Notes under the pieces: generated by a model
Told to the model about the DNA's origin: nothing
Databases searched by the model: none
The model's input: only the letters and a program-made list of their open reading frames with translations
Made by a program: the position numbers and the translations under genes
Assembly (NCBI RefSeq): GCF_040115645.1
Contig: NC_089554.1
Coordinates: 1,178,001 to 1,242,000 of the forward strand
Direction: 5' to 3'
Length of the DNA stretch: 64,000 nt
Source of the DNA: Euwallacea fornicatus
Lineage: Eukaryota > Arthropoda > Insecta > Coleoptera > Curculionidae
Part shown: piece by piece, positions 23,065-35,270 of the stretch
Numbering within the stretch: the stretch's first letter is position 1
Layout: each line of letters begins with the position of its first letter

Positions 23065-23265
23065 AAAAAAAAGGAAAGAAAGAGTGTCATCAATTCGTGC
23101 TTCGAGTTGTCTGTCAAGGTTTTTGATGATATGATATAGGTATTTTGGAATTTGAAGTTTGTATAGTTTGTAAAGTAGACCACTGTGTCAGATGTTGTCG
23201 AATGCCTTATTAATGTCCATAGACAGACTACCCGTCCTTCTACCCTGTAGATGTGTTGTTTGACC
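23065..23265 (-). pseudogene. Non-LTR retrotransposon reverse transcriptase scrap
   Basis: One minus-strand frame, with a single TGA, reads SLSMDINKAFDNI, then HSGLLYKLYKLQIPKYLYHI and IKNLDRQLEARID. This is the conserved RT block with the first catalytic Asp of the polymerase palm (D-x-x-KAFD) seen in jockey-like LINEs. The YxDD block and the rest of the element are missing. The TGA falls where these proteins have Trp. Confidence 0.75.
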
Positions 23266-23820
23266 TTAATAAAGAGATTAAGCGATATTTTTATTTTTTA
23301 CGATTTACAATAAATTGCTTTTCTTGTTTGTCTCTCTTTGAGGTAACATGTTTAAAGAGGATAATCGAAAACAAATTCCTTGTTTTCTCCCACCCTCTAT
23401 CATTCCCTCTGTCCTCTGTTTACTCACACCTAAGTGTGAATGTTTACGTTGTTGTTGAACGATAAATTCACGAAATTGAAATTTGCTGCTGCTCGACATC
23501 GGGGCAACAACAGAGTATGATCGGATAATGGTCACAGATTAAGAGTCAAGATTTACGATTAGATTATTTCGAGTTAATCGAAGTGTCAAAGTATTCATGA
23601 GTTGCTCCGCAATATGGAACATAATACTGCTGAGAATACATTTTAATAGTCAGAGGGTAGAGTAATAGTTTAATTTTGGAAATCGATAATAATTGACATT
23701 CATCGGCAGATTTATTAGATCAATTAGTGCTTGATGGAGATCAAAATTAGGTTTATTTAATATATGTTAAGGTAGCGTTGTATCTCTGTTATTAAAGTTG
23801 AGTATGGTTAGGCTAGATTG
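23266..23820. other. No identifiable feature
   Basis: AT-rich spacer between the RT scrap and the mariner; nothing recognised. Confidence 0.4.
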
Positions 23821-23822
23821 TA

Positions 23823-25114
23823 TTAGGTCGTGTAGTATGAAATGAGTAGATTCTCGAAATGCCACATTCAACTACGAATAACTTCACTCTAAATCTATAT
23901 TTGGGCTTGACTTTTTTATGTGGAAAAGGCACATTCTTCCTCTTTCGATCAGAGTTTAAAGTGTTAAAAATTATTGAAAGCTTTTATTTTTATAAAAATT
24001 TTTGTGCAGCCATGCAAAATAGTGAAATTCGTGTGTTAATGAAATATGAGTTCCACCGTAGAACCACAACAGCTCAGACGGCTCGCAATATTAATGATGC
24101 GTTTGGTGCTGAAGTCACTTCACAGCAAACAGTATCTCGTTGGTTCATGAAATTTCGTTCTGGCAATTTTGACCTAACAAATGAACCACGTGGACAACCT
24201 GAACTGAAACTCAAGTGGATAACGATCATTTGAAAGCCGTGATGGAAGCGAATCCACGTCAAAGTGCGTTCGAATTTTCGTTAATATTCAGTGTAACCAA
24301 AAAAACAATATTGACTCATTTGGCTGAAATTGGTGAGGTGAAAAAGCTGGACAAGTGGGTACCGCATGAGTTGAGGGACATACAGAAAGAACGACGTCTC
24401 GACGCTTGTGTTTCTTTGTTGTGCCGGTATAATAACGGTCCATTTTTGAATCGGATTGTTACTTGTAATGAGAAATGGATCCTATATGACAATACCAGTC
24501 GTTCATCGCAGTGGTTGGATCAAAATGAACCACCAAAACATTGTGCGAAAAAAAATCTTCATCAACAGAAGCTTATGGTGTCCGTTTGGTGGTCCAACGC
24601 AGGTGTCATCCATCACAGCTTCATGAAACCTGGTGAATCGATTACGGCTGATGTCTACTGCCGACAACTGACCGAAATGATGAGGCAACTGACGGTTATG
24701 CAGCCAAGATTAGTCAATCGAAGCGCACCGCTATTGTTGCACGACAACGCTCGGCCACACACCGCACAAGTCACATTGGCCAAGCTACAAGAGTTGGAAT
24801 TGGAAACTCTTCGTCATCCACCACATTCACCCGACTTAGCACCCACTGATTACCACTTCTTTCAAAATTTGGATAACTTCTTGGTAGGGAAAACATCCAA
24901 CTCCGACGAGGCTGTCAAAGCTGCCTTCCACGAGTTTATCGATTCCCGGCTTGCAGGCTTTTACAGCAGGGGAATCAATGAACTTCCCGTTAAATGGCAG
25001 AAGTGTATTGATAATGGTGGTGCATATTTCGATTGACAATAAAAACATTTCATATGAAAAAAAAATGACTAAAGTTTCAATTCAATTCTACTCATTTCAT
25101 ACTACACGACCTAA
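23823..25114 (+). mobile_element. mariner-like transposon with well-kept ends
   Basis: The terminal inverted repeats match over about 28 bp (TTAGGTCGTGTAGTATGAAATGAGTAGA on the left, its complement at 25087-25114), flanked by TA at 23821-23822 and 25115-25116. At 1292 bp the size is exactly typical for mariner. The ends suggest fairly recent insertion, although the gene is broken. Confidence 0.93.
24013..25036 (+). pseudogene. mariner (D,D34D) transposase, frameshifted and active-site mutant
   Basis: The gene starts at ATG 24013 (MQNSEIRVLMKYEFHRRTTT) with the helix-turn-helix region. A one-base loss near 24213 shifts the frame; the second frame runs from 24215 (VDNDHLKAVMEANP) to the stop at 25036. 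The second catalytic Asp (HDNARPH) and the third (APTDYHFF) are exactly 34 residues apart, the mariner hallmark. The first catalytic position, Asp in the TCDEKWILYDN motif of the family, is AAT (Asn) here: VTCNEKWILYDN. The C-terminus (WQKCIDNGGAYFD) is complete. Apart from the frameshift and this substitution the frame is intact. Confidence 0.93.
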
Positions 25115-25116
25115 TA

Positions 25117-26270
25117 CTTCTGAATCTGGAACTCACTCTAGAGGACAACAAATTATAGGTTTTATCAAATGCTTTATTTAATTCATGCTTACAATAAATA
25201 TCTTCGAAAATAAACTTAACAACAAGAAAGGCGGCGCACTAGTTTTAATGGAAAAACTATGTATTAAAAATCTACTTTGGCTATATTATCGCTTACAACT
25301 GATAAGATGAGTTTGTCATTCAGACTTCAGGCTGCCAAAAAATAATTCCACGGTGCTTATTTCCTTTTTTTTTCATAAAAAAGCGATAATAATTTTTAGG
25401 CAATTTACAACACTTAACTTCCAAACGTGTTGTGAAAAAGTTTGATTTATTTGGATAAACCTTCTCACCTTCTTCTAAATTGTACTTTTTGTCGTATAAA
25501 ATTTCTTATATATTAATTAAAACGGTTTTTCACCCAGGAACTGCGGCTCAAATTATTGCTTTAGTAGAAGACGGTGGAAGATAGCGTTACCTTAAATTTT
25601 TTATTTCGTATAATTTTTTAATTAAATATCATAACAATTTTCAGTTTCGCCCAAAAATTTAAACCTTCCACCTTACATACCCGAAAAAAGATCAAATTTG
25701 TTGGGATGCCAGTTTTTTCACCATTGAATTTCACGTATTCAATAGAAAATTTCACTCGTTTTTAAATATACCTGTATTTTTAAATGTATGACACAAAAAT
25801 GGGAATCCCTAAAACCAAAAATCTCCGGTCTTTTGCCAGTCTAGAATGGTAAATATCGAGGCCAATACGAAACTTTGTCCGACGTCCATAAGTACGTCCA
25901 TGATTTCGTGCAGCCTTATTCAACACACCGTTCAGTAAGTCCTAACTTACTATTCTAGCTATAACTATTTCTAGAACTTCTTTAATTGCGGCCAATTACG
26001 ATTTAAATAGAAACCATAAAAAAATCATAACTTGCTGTAGTAACTCTCGTCCCTCAATCTATGCTTCTCCCAGAAGTTCCTGAATAATGCTTTATAATGC
26101 CTTGCAGAGAAGTTTATTTGTGTATTTAGTGCGTTCAAAGGACCATGTCGTACGCTAAGCTTTATTCCCTGCACAAAGCTCGGATCTCTTATGTATACAT
26201 ACATAACACTAGATACCAGGTATTGAAAGATCCGGCATAAATCCGAACGGAACGGATCCGAAATAGAATA
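25117..26270. other. No identifiable feature
   Basis: AT-rich spacer; no gene, TIR or repeat recognised. Confidence 0.4.
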
Positions 26271-26271
26271 A

Positions 26272-27469
26272 TACAGGGTGATTCATTAGGAATGGGACAT
26301 GGCGAAAGCCGGCATACGAAATACCAAAATATGACGATTGCACCTAACATATTTTATACCAATATTACATGTTTCAGAGTTAGAAAGTGTTAAAGGTAGA
26401 AATGTTATTTTACGATTTTTTAACCATTTTTGGTGTTTTCATAGCATCAATATTAAAATTGTTGTGCTTAGGTCTTATAACATACCAAGTAAGAATTTTG
26501 ATCTAATCTTTACATAGCTCTTAGAGGTCGCAACAACTCACCGCTTCGGGATATTTGGTCATATTTTTAATGAGTTTTTATTTTTTTCAAATTTTAATTA
26601 ATACTTATTATGAAAGAGTTTTATACAAAATTTATTTTTTATAAATACTACTTTGGTGCAAAAAAAATATTCTCGCGTGATCCCTATATCTCTCTTCATT
26701 TAGTATTTTTTTATCCTGAAGCTAATTAGTGTCGTACCATTTAAAATCTTTAACTTATTTAAAAATGTAATTAATTAAAAATTAAATTGTTCAATCATTG
26801 AAAAAATTAAAAACCATTAACAAATGAAAAATAAACCTTATTGTAAAATTCATTTGAGCAAAACGAAAACCATACCGCGCATGTCACTAAAGGAAAAGTA
26901 ATTATGCCTTGTCATTTTAATTATTAAATTACAATTTGTTGCTCAAAAAGAATAATAGATAAGTAAATAGCCTCATTAATTTGATAAGCTAATGTTGTCA
27001 TGCGAGTTGTTAGGGTCACCACCCAACCACTATCGTTTTTAAGAATTTGAAACGACACGATACGAATTAGCTTATTAGTAACTACCTCGTAAACAAAGAG
27101 AGACATCGGCCTTAAACGAGGATTCCCTTTTAAAGCAAAAATAGACGCTTTTTCTTAATATTAAATAGAATTTGATCTTAGTTGCACTCACAAAAAATTA
27201 TGGCCAAATATACCGAAGCGGAGGGTTGTAACTAGCGCCCTCTAGAAGTTAAGTAAAAATTAGATTGAAATCTCACTTAGCATCTTACAAAACCTAAATA
27301 TTAGAATTTTGGTGTTGATACAATAAAAGTACAAACAATTTTAATTTTTAACGCCCCATAATTGTGAAACATGCAACACAGGTATAAGGTATGTTGGGTC
27401 TAATCGTCATATTTTGGTGTCCCCTATCTTAGGTTTTGCCATGTCCCATTCCGATTGAGTCACCTTGTA
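26272..27469. mobile_element. Long-TIR element without a transposase, 1.2 kb
   Basis: The ends read TACAGGGTGATTCATTAGGA and, reversed, TACAAGGTGACTCAATCGGA, and both continue AATGGGACATGGC. Inverted similarity runs about 290 bp on each side (blocks ACACCAAAATATGACGATT, CATGTTTCA, CGCTTCGG). The roughly 610-bp core has no recognisable coding sequence; the open frame 26924-27106 matches nothing I know. It is a non-autonomous element, old judging by arm divergence. Confidence 0.8.
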
Positions 27470-29498
27470 TAGTAGAATAGTAAGAGACGGGATATATTTA
27501 TTTAATATCGAGAGATGAAATGGTTCAGCGAGAGTCGAGATAAACTCAGTCTCGAAGCAATAATGAAATTTCTCGACTTAAACAGTTTAAAATAACAATG
27601 TTATTCCCGTAATTACTGCATTCAGCAAAGATAACCGTTGTTGACGTACATCGACTCTCTTAATCGTGATCAATGTATTCCTATACATTCCAAAATTTTC
27701 ATTCAAATGGAAAGTTGGTAGGTTCACTTAAATGAAGATCTTTTCAAAACTAACGGAACGTTGGCGTTCTATGGTTAAGCCTTCCCTGGTATATTTGACC
27801 GTTATTTTTTAAAAGCACCATGTATCAGACCCTCACGAGGCAGCGAAATCGCACTGGAAAATCGAATACAGAAGGGGAAATACTATATTACTACTCCATA
27901 TGGAAATGCGGAACTTAAAATTTAAAGTCAACATAACACACCTGTTCGTTAATAACAAAAATGTCTTTTGTCCACGAGAAACATTCCAAAATTTTACTTC
28001 CAAAAATTAACGAATTCTCACATATTTGACTTTGGTCCATCTATTTGTGAGAGATATCTTGTCTGAAAACCTTCCAAACGTCCCTCAAACGAACGCTTTA
28101 TCATGAACCTAAAATTCGTAATGTAAGCACTCCAAATGAAATTTTCGATGAAAGCCTGACGTTGAATATTGAGGGGGCATTTAAAAGCTGCTATCTCAGT
28201 ATATATGAATAATACTCTTGGGGTGGCGAGGGGTATTGATTGAGCTATACAATATTCAGGTCAATTATTGTTACAATATTTAGCCAGGCGTGCAGAAACA
28301 AGAGGTTGGGTAAATAGGAAAAGAGGGCGAAAATGTCGGAAATTGGCTGGCTCCGCAAATCCTCAAGTAGTCTTTCGAACTCTCGAATACTACATAGGAA
28401 TAAATTAAAACTCTAAAGTTATATTTTCGTTGGAGTTAAGCCCATGCAAAATATGAACTACAACTTCACTTCTTTATATAAATACATTTCTCCTTTATTT
28501 TATTTATATGTAGAGATACAAATAACGTCTTAAATCTGATACGGCATTATTGAGCTATCACATAAAATGTGCCCCACAAGAAAACTTTTCAGATATCTGC
28601 CTGAAATAGACATTTTTTATTTCGCGCTAGTACTCATAAACTGATAACTAGTTGAATTCTCTGCAGCTTTTATGTATTATATTGAAACAAGCGCTTTGAG
28701 TTTCTGTGAAGTTCATATCTGAAAAGCTATGCGGGACAGGAAATAAAAGACCATATAACACTTGTAATAAATAATTATAGAAAGTAATAAAAGTTCCATC
28801 CAGCTCCTGTGAAAATCCAATAAATACGTTCTTGAAATGAACGAAGTGGTAATAGGAAATCCGCTTCCTATCAAGCTAAATTAGATTTCGGAATTGTTAA
28901 ATTTCGCAATGTCTACTTGAAAAGTTCAGTTTCGTATCCTTTCTCTGTAATTTTTTCCTTACTATTTTCGACAGAAGAATATGAAACACAGGACGACTCA
29001 TTTAAAAGCTATAGCTTAATAACAATTCTGCCTTTTATCCAATTTAAACAAAACTGAAGTCAAAAAATAGAGCTCGCCAAATAGGTATTTTGAATTTAGT
29101 TTTAACTTTCAAATTCATTTTGGTTGACTTGAAATCGACAAGAAAATAAAATAATCATCACCCTGGCACACTGTCAAATAAGTTACCTTATACATGTTTC
29201 AGAGTCAGACCTTATACCTTATATTAATCTAAGGTCCTACTTACAGTTTGAACGCAGGGTCGTATGGTTAGTCGAATCAAGGGACTTACCTGAAACAAAA
29301 AGAAAAATGATTAGAAAAATTTCTATGCGGTAAAAAGAAAAAAGTGTAACTTGAACAGAAATTGCCGTTGATCGCTAATCAGCTAGTGGAACCTCGTCCA
29401 ATTCCTCAAAATGATGGGAACCTGTCAGACGTGAAAACCATCCAATTTTGTTGATAACTTATTCACATATACGATATCAGTTCTTTTATATCGACTAC
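27470..29498. other. No identifiable feature
   Basis: AT-rich sequence; no structure recognised. Confidence 0.4.
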
Positions 29499-29612
29499 CG
29501 TTCTCATTGCGGTTTGAGGATTTGAAACTTGAAATTTCCTCAACGTGAAGTGTTTTCTGCAGTTTTCGTCCTCGAACTGGCGTAGAATTCTCATCCGCCA
29601 GCATTTTCCCAA
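29499..29612 (-). CDS. Candidate host exon, unidentified
   Basis: A pyrimidine-rich stretch and AATGAAG acceptor precede an open 114-nt segment encoding VGKMLADENSTPVRGRKLQK and TLHVEEISSFKSSNRNEN. It ends at AACG|GTAGTC, and the reading frame stays open for a while beyond. Both ends would be in phase 1. It is not directly phase-compatible with the neighbouring candidates at 43.4 kb or 4.7 kb, so intermediate exons would be needed. It may be chance. Confidence 0.25.
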
Positions 29613-30225
29613 CTTCATTTATGTAAAAGATAAACAATAGACCTAATCACATTATCAACATAAATTTGGGAAAATTAAGAAGCCGTTGGCGCCTTGAGTT
29701 GCCCCATACCCTCTGTAATGTGACGGGAAGGCTCCAAAATTGCTTGTATTGTAAATTTACACCATCAACTCTTCCATTAATTATGAAGACATGAGTAGCC
29801 CTGTGTGGTGCACCTCAGAACTGGGTTCCGAAAGCTGGGGTTGTGATTATTCGATGATTAAATTATGTCAGATACCTTCATAATTTTACCTTCTCTGAGG
29901 CGTGCTATTGACCATTTCTTCCTAAAAATCTAAACGTCCTGTTAAATTTAGATTATTTTCCTTTTTTTAAGTGTTTCCCTATTTGCTACCTTCTACCAGT
30001 TATTTAAAAAAAAAACATCTAGGAATAGTGGATACAACATTTTTTTTTACTGCAGAACCGTAGAGTAAGTAAAACCCTGTTGAATTTCGCAATTAGTTGG
30101 TTCAGTCATAGCTAAAGATGATTCATACTACTGTAGATATTGAAATATTCAAATGAGCCGATACATAGAGATTTGATATAGTTTATAGTTTAGATCTTTG
30201 CGTTTGGATCGAATTAGATAGTATA
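29613..30225. other. No identifiable feature
   Basis: Non-coding sequence before the element whose end carries the solo LTR. Confidence 0.4.
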
Positions 30226-31450
30226 TACAGGGTGTTGGAAAAACTCCAACATAAAAATCGCTCTCACGTATTGCCCTAACATCTGGGTAATAAATCTGGT
30301 AAAGAGAGAAACCAGAAACAAAAGCTCGACATACCACTGGGTGCCAAACCATGGGTACCGCGATAATCACCTCTCATCTGGTGCACATTCACCCTGATTT
30401 ATGAAGTGCAAATTGCCCAAACACATTAAGGGCAGTAGTAAATTAGGATGAAATGTGGCAACACACGCGCAAGTGGACATGAACCAGAGGGTGTTAGCGA
30501 TAAGGTAATGGTGTGAAAGCATCAAGGTGGCGACTTTCTCATGAAATCGTGGGAACCCAAAACTCGGGAACCTGCGTCCTTTGCGGGAAGGGGCACGAAC
30601 TCCTCTTGGAGCAAAAGCAGAACCGTTTTTCATCCCGTCGCGAAAACAACAAACCTCTCTAGCTCTCGTTGCCATAAAACCCCACACATGGGCAATATTG
30701 TTAATAAGTTAGTCACAACTCACCCTGTAATTCAACTAGTCTGTCATTAAATTCAAGGTAACTTGTGTAACCGAGTATATCATTTCTCGAATCTTTGGAA
30801 CCCTATTACTTTATGACGGTAGCCCGTCTGGTCCTTCGAATCAACTAAGAAACCTCACCAGCGTATTTGGATTCCTCTGTGGGTGCCTAGTGAGGCAGTC
30901 ACTACTGTTAGGCAGGAACTCAGGAAGCCCCTGGCCTAATCACAGGGTGTCCTCGAATTGCGTGGCCAAAATAATACCGCAGATTGTTTGAGTGAAAATA
31001 AGTCGATTTAACTAAACTTCCATCAGTCCAAAAGTTGATAATTATGGAGCTACAGGGTGTTAAAGTTGAAAAAAATCACATTTTCTTTAATATCTTTCGA
31101 TTTCTTTGAGTTAATTTCACGAAATTTCATATTTGAGGGTGTTTTAGGATACGAAATTCAAATTTATTAACGATTTAGTTGTTTCTTCTAGGGGACGCCA
31201 CAAGCGACCATTAGGACACATTTAAATCTCTGTAACTTTTTCGTGCCACGGTGTATATTATTTTGGTATTTAAAAACCTTTTTCCCTACCTTTTATACTT
31301 AGAAAAGGTATACTTTATTGACGTCGCTAGAAGCAACGGTTTTGGAGAGTGCCATTCAGAAGGTTAATTGCAATATTACAAATATCTGTCATTTTATTTC
31401 TTATATTTAATTTTTTAGCGTGTTGTAGATGTTTTAAGAATTAGCACAAA
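30226..31450. mobile_element. One arm of a long-TIR element, split by a solo LTR
   Basis: The terminus TACAGGG at 30226-30232 is separated from its continuation (CAGGGTGTCCTCGAATTGCG from 30943) by the LTR. The arm then runs through an internal GAGCTACAGGGTGTTAAAGTT block (about 31050) typical of such arms. The opposite end was not found, so the element is truncated; its right edge is uncertain. Confidence 0.55.
30233..30942 (+). mobile_element. Solo LTR, BEL/Pao-like (copy 1)
   Basis: The 710-bp unit starts TG and ends CA, flanked by identical 5-bp CAGGG on each side (30228-30232 and 30943-30947). Its first 19 bases, TGTTGGAaaaacTCCAACA, form the small inverted repeat typical of BEL/Pao LTR starts. 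A diverged copy lies at 52574-53320. No internal retrotransposon region adjoins, so it is a solo LTR. Open frames inside (30149-30750) are not genes. Confidence 0.8.
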
Positions 31451-31569
31451 TTCTAACATTAAAATACGGTCAGCATAAAATAAAGTTTTAAGTACTCCAG
31501 GTAAAATCTCGATAGAAATTAAAAACAAAGAATTTTTATGGACAAAGACAAGATGTTCGCAATATGATC

Positions 31570-32793
31570 AACAGAGTGTTTCAGAAATACGGGCGAATCT
31601 ATAACTCTGTTATTTACGAACGAATTTTCAAGAACTTAACACCAAATAAAGTAATATTTTTCAGATTACTAAGTCGCACGCTTCAGAATTAAAAATAAAA
31701 TTTCATATTTTTTCAAACATTTTTTAACAGAAAATATTATTCTGATTTCGACGATGTGTGACAAGCTAATGTTAAAACCATTTTTGATTGAGACAAATTG
31801 GTTAGTTTAAACAATATAAGTTATGTAGCCATGCACCATGCACAAGTAGCGCCTATATGACACCGATTGAGAAGGGAAAAAATAAGATTGGTTCAATGTT
31901 TTAGCTATTTCTCTTATTGATATTTGTGGATTCTGTTCAACACTAAGCAATATGCTGAATTCTACATTTTCATTGAAGTCTTGCAACAATTTTTAGCGTC
32001 GTAAATTGACTGATACAAGTTTAAATGTATTACGATTAGATACTTCTCTATCAAGAAAACGTGTAGAATGAAGACGTAGTGCTTCACCAGAGATCTTATT
32101 TTTTTGAAAATATGCTTTAGGCATATCTGTTAATTTTTAAATAATTTTAACTGAACGTGACACTGATAATTGTCGCCAATAACAACACTAATAACTATTT
32201 TCAGTACACTAAAAAACTAATTTAGAATAATTATACTGGCAGCATAACTGCTCACAGAAAGTTATAAGGAAGAATGATGTCGTTCCTATCGTTAAGAGCG
32301 GTTCTATCTCGTCCCCTCTCGCTGGGTATCATAAGGACACCACTTGTCCATGTCCCAAACGTGTTTGTACAAGATAATTCAATAGAATGAGGTGGAATGA
32401 AATGCAGATGACCACAGAATAACGCAGATGGACCCATGACGATAAAGATGATTATATAACTCGTAATGTCCAAATTTAGAATAAAAATGTCTAAATGCAA
32501 AACTCATACTATTCAAATCTTTCAGTTGTTTCAATTTAAAAATTATTTTAACGTTAACATGTCATACATCGTTAAATTCAGAAAAATATTTTCTAATAAA
32601 AAAATGTAAAAAAAATATGCAATTTTGTTGGAATTTCTGAAATTGCCACATAAAATAGAAATTGAGTTGAAAAGACTCAACTTTAACGTTACTTAGTAAA
32701 CTGTAAACATCATTTTATTTGATTTTTAGTTTATTAAAATCCGTTTATAAATAACTGAGTTATAGCTTTGACCTTTTGTTTACACGCCCTGTA
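31570..32793 (-). mobile_element. Long-TIR element with transposase N-terminal remnant
   Basis: Inverted arms of about 220-260 bp: the left includes CTATAACTCTGTTATTTACG and CGATGTGTGACAAGCTAATG; the right reversed includes CTATAACTCAGTTATTTATA and CGATGTATGACATGTTAACG. The ends resemble TACAGRGYGT. It carries only the start of a DUF4817-type transposase on the minus strand. Confidence 0.7.
31807..32110 (-). pseudogene. DUF4817-type transposase N-terminal fragment
   Basis: The minus strand gives STRFLDREVSNRNTFKLV, then after a stop NVEFSILLSVEQNPQISIRE and IAKTLN, the two helical blocks at the start of this transposase family. The catalytic domain is absent. Confidence 0.6.
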
Positions 32794-32896
32794 TAACATA
32801 TATTCACAAAGTGGGTTTAAAAAATTACATGTTAAAGTTTATTACTTCATTAAATATGGGGTACGTAATGGAAAATGTTATAATTAACCTATTTTA

Positions 32897-33945
32897 TTGT
32901 TTTCAAAGACGCATGTGATAATAAAAAGTTTGAAGGAAAAACTTGTTGCAAAGCAAATTCTCGATTTCCACATTATGGTTATTAGAAAACTCCTTTCAAA
33001 CATAAGTTTTTATTATAAAGAAGATAATAACCAAAGAGTATTAATGGAAAGAACTAGTGTAGTGATGGCAAGAATTAACTTTTTTGGAAAATTTATTGAA
33101 AACCAAAATCCAAGTACTCCTAGAAAATTAATATTTCTAAATGGAACATGGATATTTTCAAAAGGGAGCAAGACAAAATTTGGCAAGGCAGTTCTAAAAA
33201 AAATTTACGAAAGCCAGAGGGACATGAGGAAAACAGTTTTATAGTGTTACATGCTGGTACTAGTACAGGTTTGGTCAATAATGCGACAATAATCTATTTC
33301 ACCAAATCCCAGTCGGCCGACTATCATGGTGATATGAATGCCGACATATTTTTGAAATGGTTGGAAGAAAAACTGATTCCCAATTTAACTGTAATTAAAA
33401 ATGCCCCCTACCACTGCCTCCAGTTGGAGAAGCAACCTACATCTTTATGGACCAAACCCCAATTAATTGAATGATTAGAAAAGTCGAATTTACTATTTGA
33501 GGAAAATATGTTTAATGTAAAACTTTTAAACATTGCCAAATTTAATAGGAAACCAATAATGTATGTTGGTTGATGAATTGCTACAAGAATATATACATTT
33601 GGTAGTAAGGTTACGTCTATGGCATTGCCAATTTAATGCGATTGAAATGATATGTAAAAATGCAAAAAGTTACTCAAATACTCATTCTGGAGAAGATGTT
33701 TATTGTGATAATAAAGTAATTGCTTTATGAGAAAAGGCACTACAAAAGTAATCACCAGAAGTTTGGTCAGCTAGTGTGAGATACACATTAAAAGTAATCC
33801 AAAAGTGGTATAATAGGAAGTGCATATTGGACAAGATTCCAAAAATAATTATAAATGTTGACGCTAATGAAAGTTATATAGAAAATGATCATTCTGGCAA
33901 TAGTTTTAGTGACAGTGCTGCAGTTTTATTATTATATATGTAGGA
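32897..33945 (+). pseudogene. DDE_3-type Tc1/mariner-like transposase, dead
   Basis: Pieces in order: MERTSVVMARINFFGKF; FLNGTWIF (where related transposases have Asp-Glu for Asn-Gly); SFIVLHAGTSTGLVNN; SADYHGDMNADIFLKWLEEK; TVIKNAPYH (where the second catalytic Asp is expected before NAPYH, here Lys); then after a stop at 33471 further eroded blocks including HCQFNAIEMI and a Ser/Asp-rich tail ending at 33942. Two of three catalytic acidic residues are replaced and there are several frame changes. This is a family common in insects. TIRs were not identified. Confidence 0.65.
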
Positions 33946-34073
33946 TCAAATAGTAAAATCAACCATTCTGTACGCAGTTTTAATTATATTGCATTGTGTA
34001 TTGCGATTAGGTCGTAACTGTATCGGAAAGGTAGTAGATTGTAAATAGTTAGGATTAAGTTATTAAGGAAATG

Positions 34074-34400
34074 ATGTACCCCTTTGGCTACGCCCATGGT
34101 GAACTTTGGCTGGTGCGTAAAAATTCCCACTGAGTTACTTCGTCGGCATGGGGATTCCCCGCGGAGGACTTTGTCGACATCGGTATTACTGATGATAAGC
34201 TTTCTCGGCCCTTATGATTATCGGTGACGAAGGACTTTTTATCAGTTTCGGTACCACGATTCAATGTAGCGGGTGTGTACGTGGTGTCGGTGGTACTCCA
34301 ACTAGGGTACGCTGCCAGAAGGTTTAGTATTTAAAAATTTCCTGAAGACGAGGAGATCCTATTCCTATTCATATTTGATTCGATTCTATTATATTCATGG
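34074..34400 (+). mobile_element. LTR-like relic (start motif plus promoter-like block)
   Basis: TGTACCCCTTTGGCTACGCC at 34074 closely matches the start of the sequence read on the minus strand from 38299 (CCCCTGGGCTACGCCCATG). Both have TAGTATTTAA about 250-300 bp later, as an LTR promoter would. The GC content is higher than its surroundings. The far end is not defined and no TSD was found. Confidence 0.35.
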
Positions 34401-34492
34401 GGCATCTTCAAGAGTTACATTTCTAAGTGAAGAACAAAGCCACCCTCATAAACTCAATTTTGAGTTATACCCTAGACTAACGAAAAAAAAAC

Positions 34493-34501
<9 letters not shown>

Positions 34502-34548
<47 letters not shown>
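34502..34548. repeat. (TA)n microsatellite
   Basis: About 23 uninterrupted TA units; the open frame 34375-34641 runs through it and is spurious. Confidence 0.95.
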
Positions 34549-34551
<3 letters not shown>

Positions 34552-35053
34552 ATATATTTTCTTGATATCAGTCTAATTCAATCCAAAAACATAACATATT
34601 TGAGACGCCACTGGTCAAATTTTATGTCGATATTGAATTGATTTGATGCATACAGCTCGTATGTATGACCCATATGCAACGATCCAAATTACAAATTATA
34701 GTTCCGCTTCATTAAGAAAGCTAATTTTTGGCCTATTAAGCTTAGAACATTCACGACCAGGCATTTTAAAGCTCAGAAACATACCGATACTTCTAAACTA
34801 TTCTTTCCACTCGTTATCAATCAGTGTTTATAACTTTTTTGGTAAAACTTTAAATTGAGGGATCCAAGAGTCTTAACGTGGTATTATTCAAGTAATATTC
34901 ACCACAGAAAGTTCAATCAGCCTTATAACGTTGATACACAGGATGCGGCATGGGAATCGAGTATTTTTGGAATAATCATAAAATCGTTAGTTTTTTTTAT
35001 ATATAATTTGTTTTTTACTATAACAACATGGTCGAAAATATCGCATTTTATAA

Positions 35054-35270
35054 TCATGAACAGAAAATTACATCTGGCATGTGCTGTCTATTCGCATTAA
35101 CGCAACGTTGAAAACTTTTCAGCAGGTTTCCTTTGACTTCAATGATTTGATGTTGGATTGCATCTTTTAATTCTTCTAATGTACGAGGCATAGCCTCGTA
35201 GACACGTGTCTTCAGGTAACCCCATAAAAAGAAATCACATAAGGAGAAATGGGCGACTGAGGAGGCTATA
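35054..35270 (-). pseudogene. DUF4817-type transposase C-terminal fragment
   Basis: One minus-strand frame reads SLCDFFLWGYLKTRVYEAMP, RTLEELKDAIQHQIIEV and RCVNANRQHMPDVIF before a stop at 35054. This is the C-terminal signature of the family (DFFLWGYLK...LEELK...). The frame is open for about 70 codons, cleaner than most relics here. The rest of the gene was not found to the right. Confidence 0.7.

Noticed and set aside
30149..30750. Open frames on both strands
   Set aside because: They lie inside or across the solo LTR borders and recur, broken, in the other LTR copy.
32252..32500. 82-codon minus-strand frame inside the 31.6-32.8 kb element
   Set aside because: It lies upstream of the transposase start, matches no transposase block, and no exon context was found.
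34375..34641. 88-codon frame
   Set aside because: It runs through the TA microsatellite (Ile-Tyr repeats) and has no other support.
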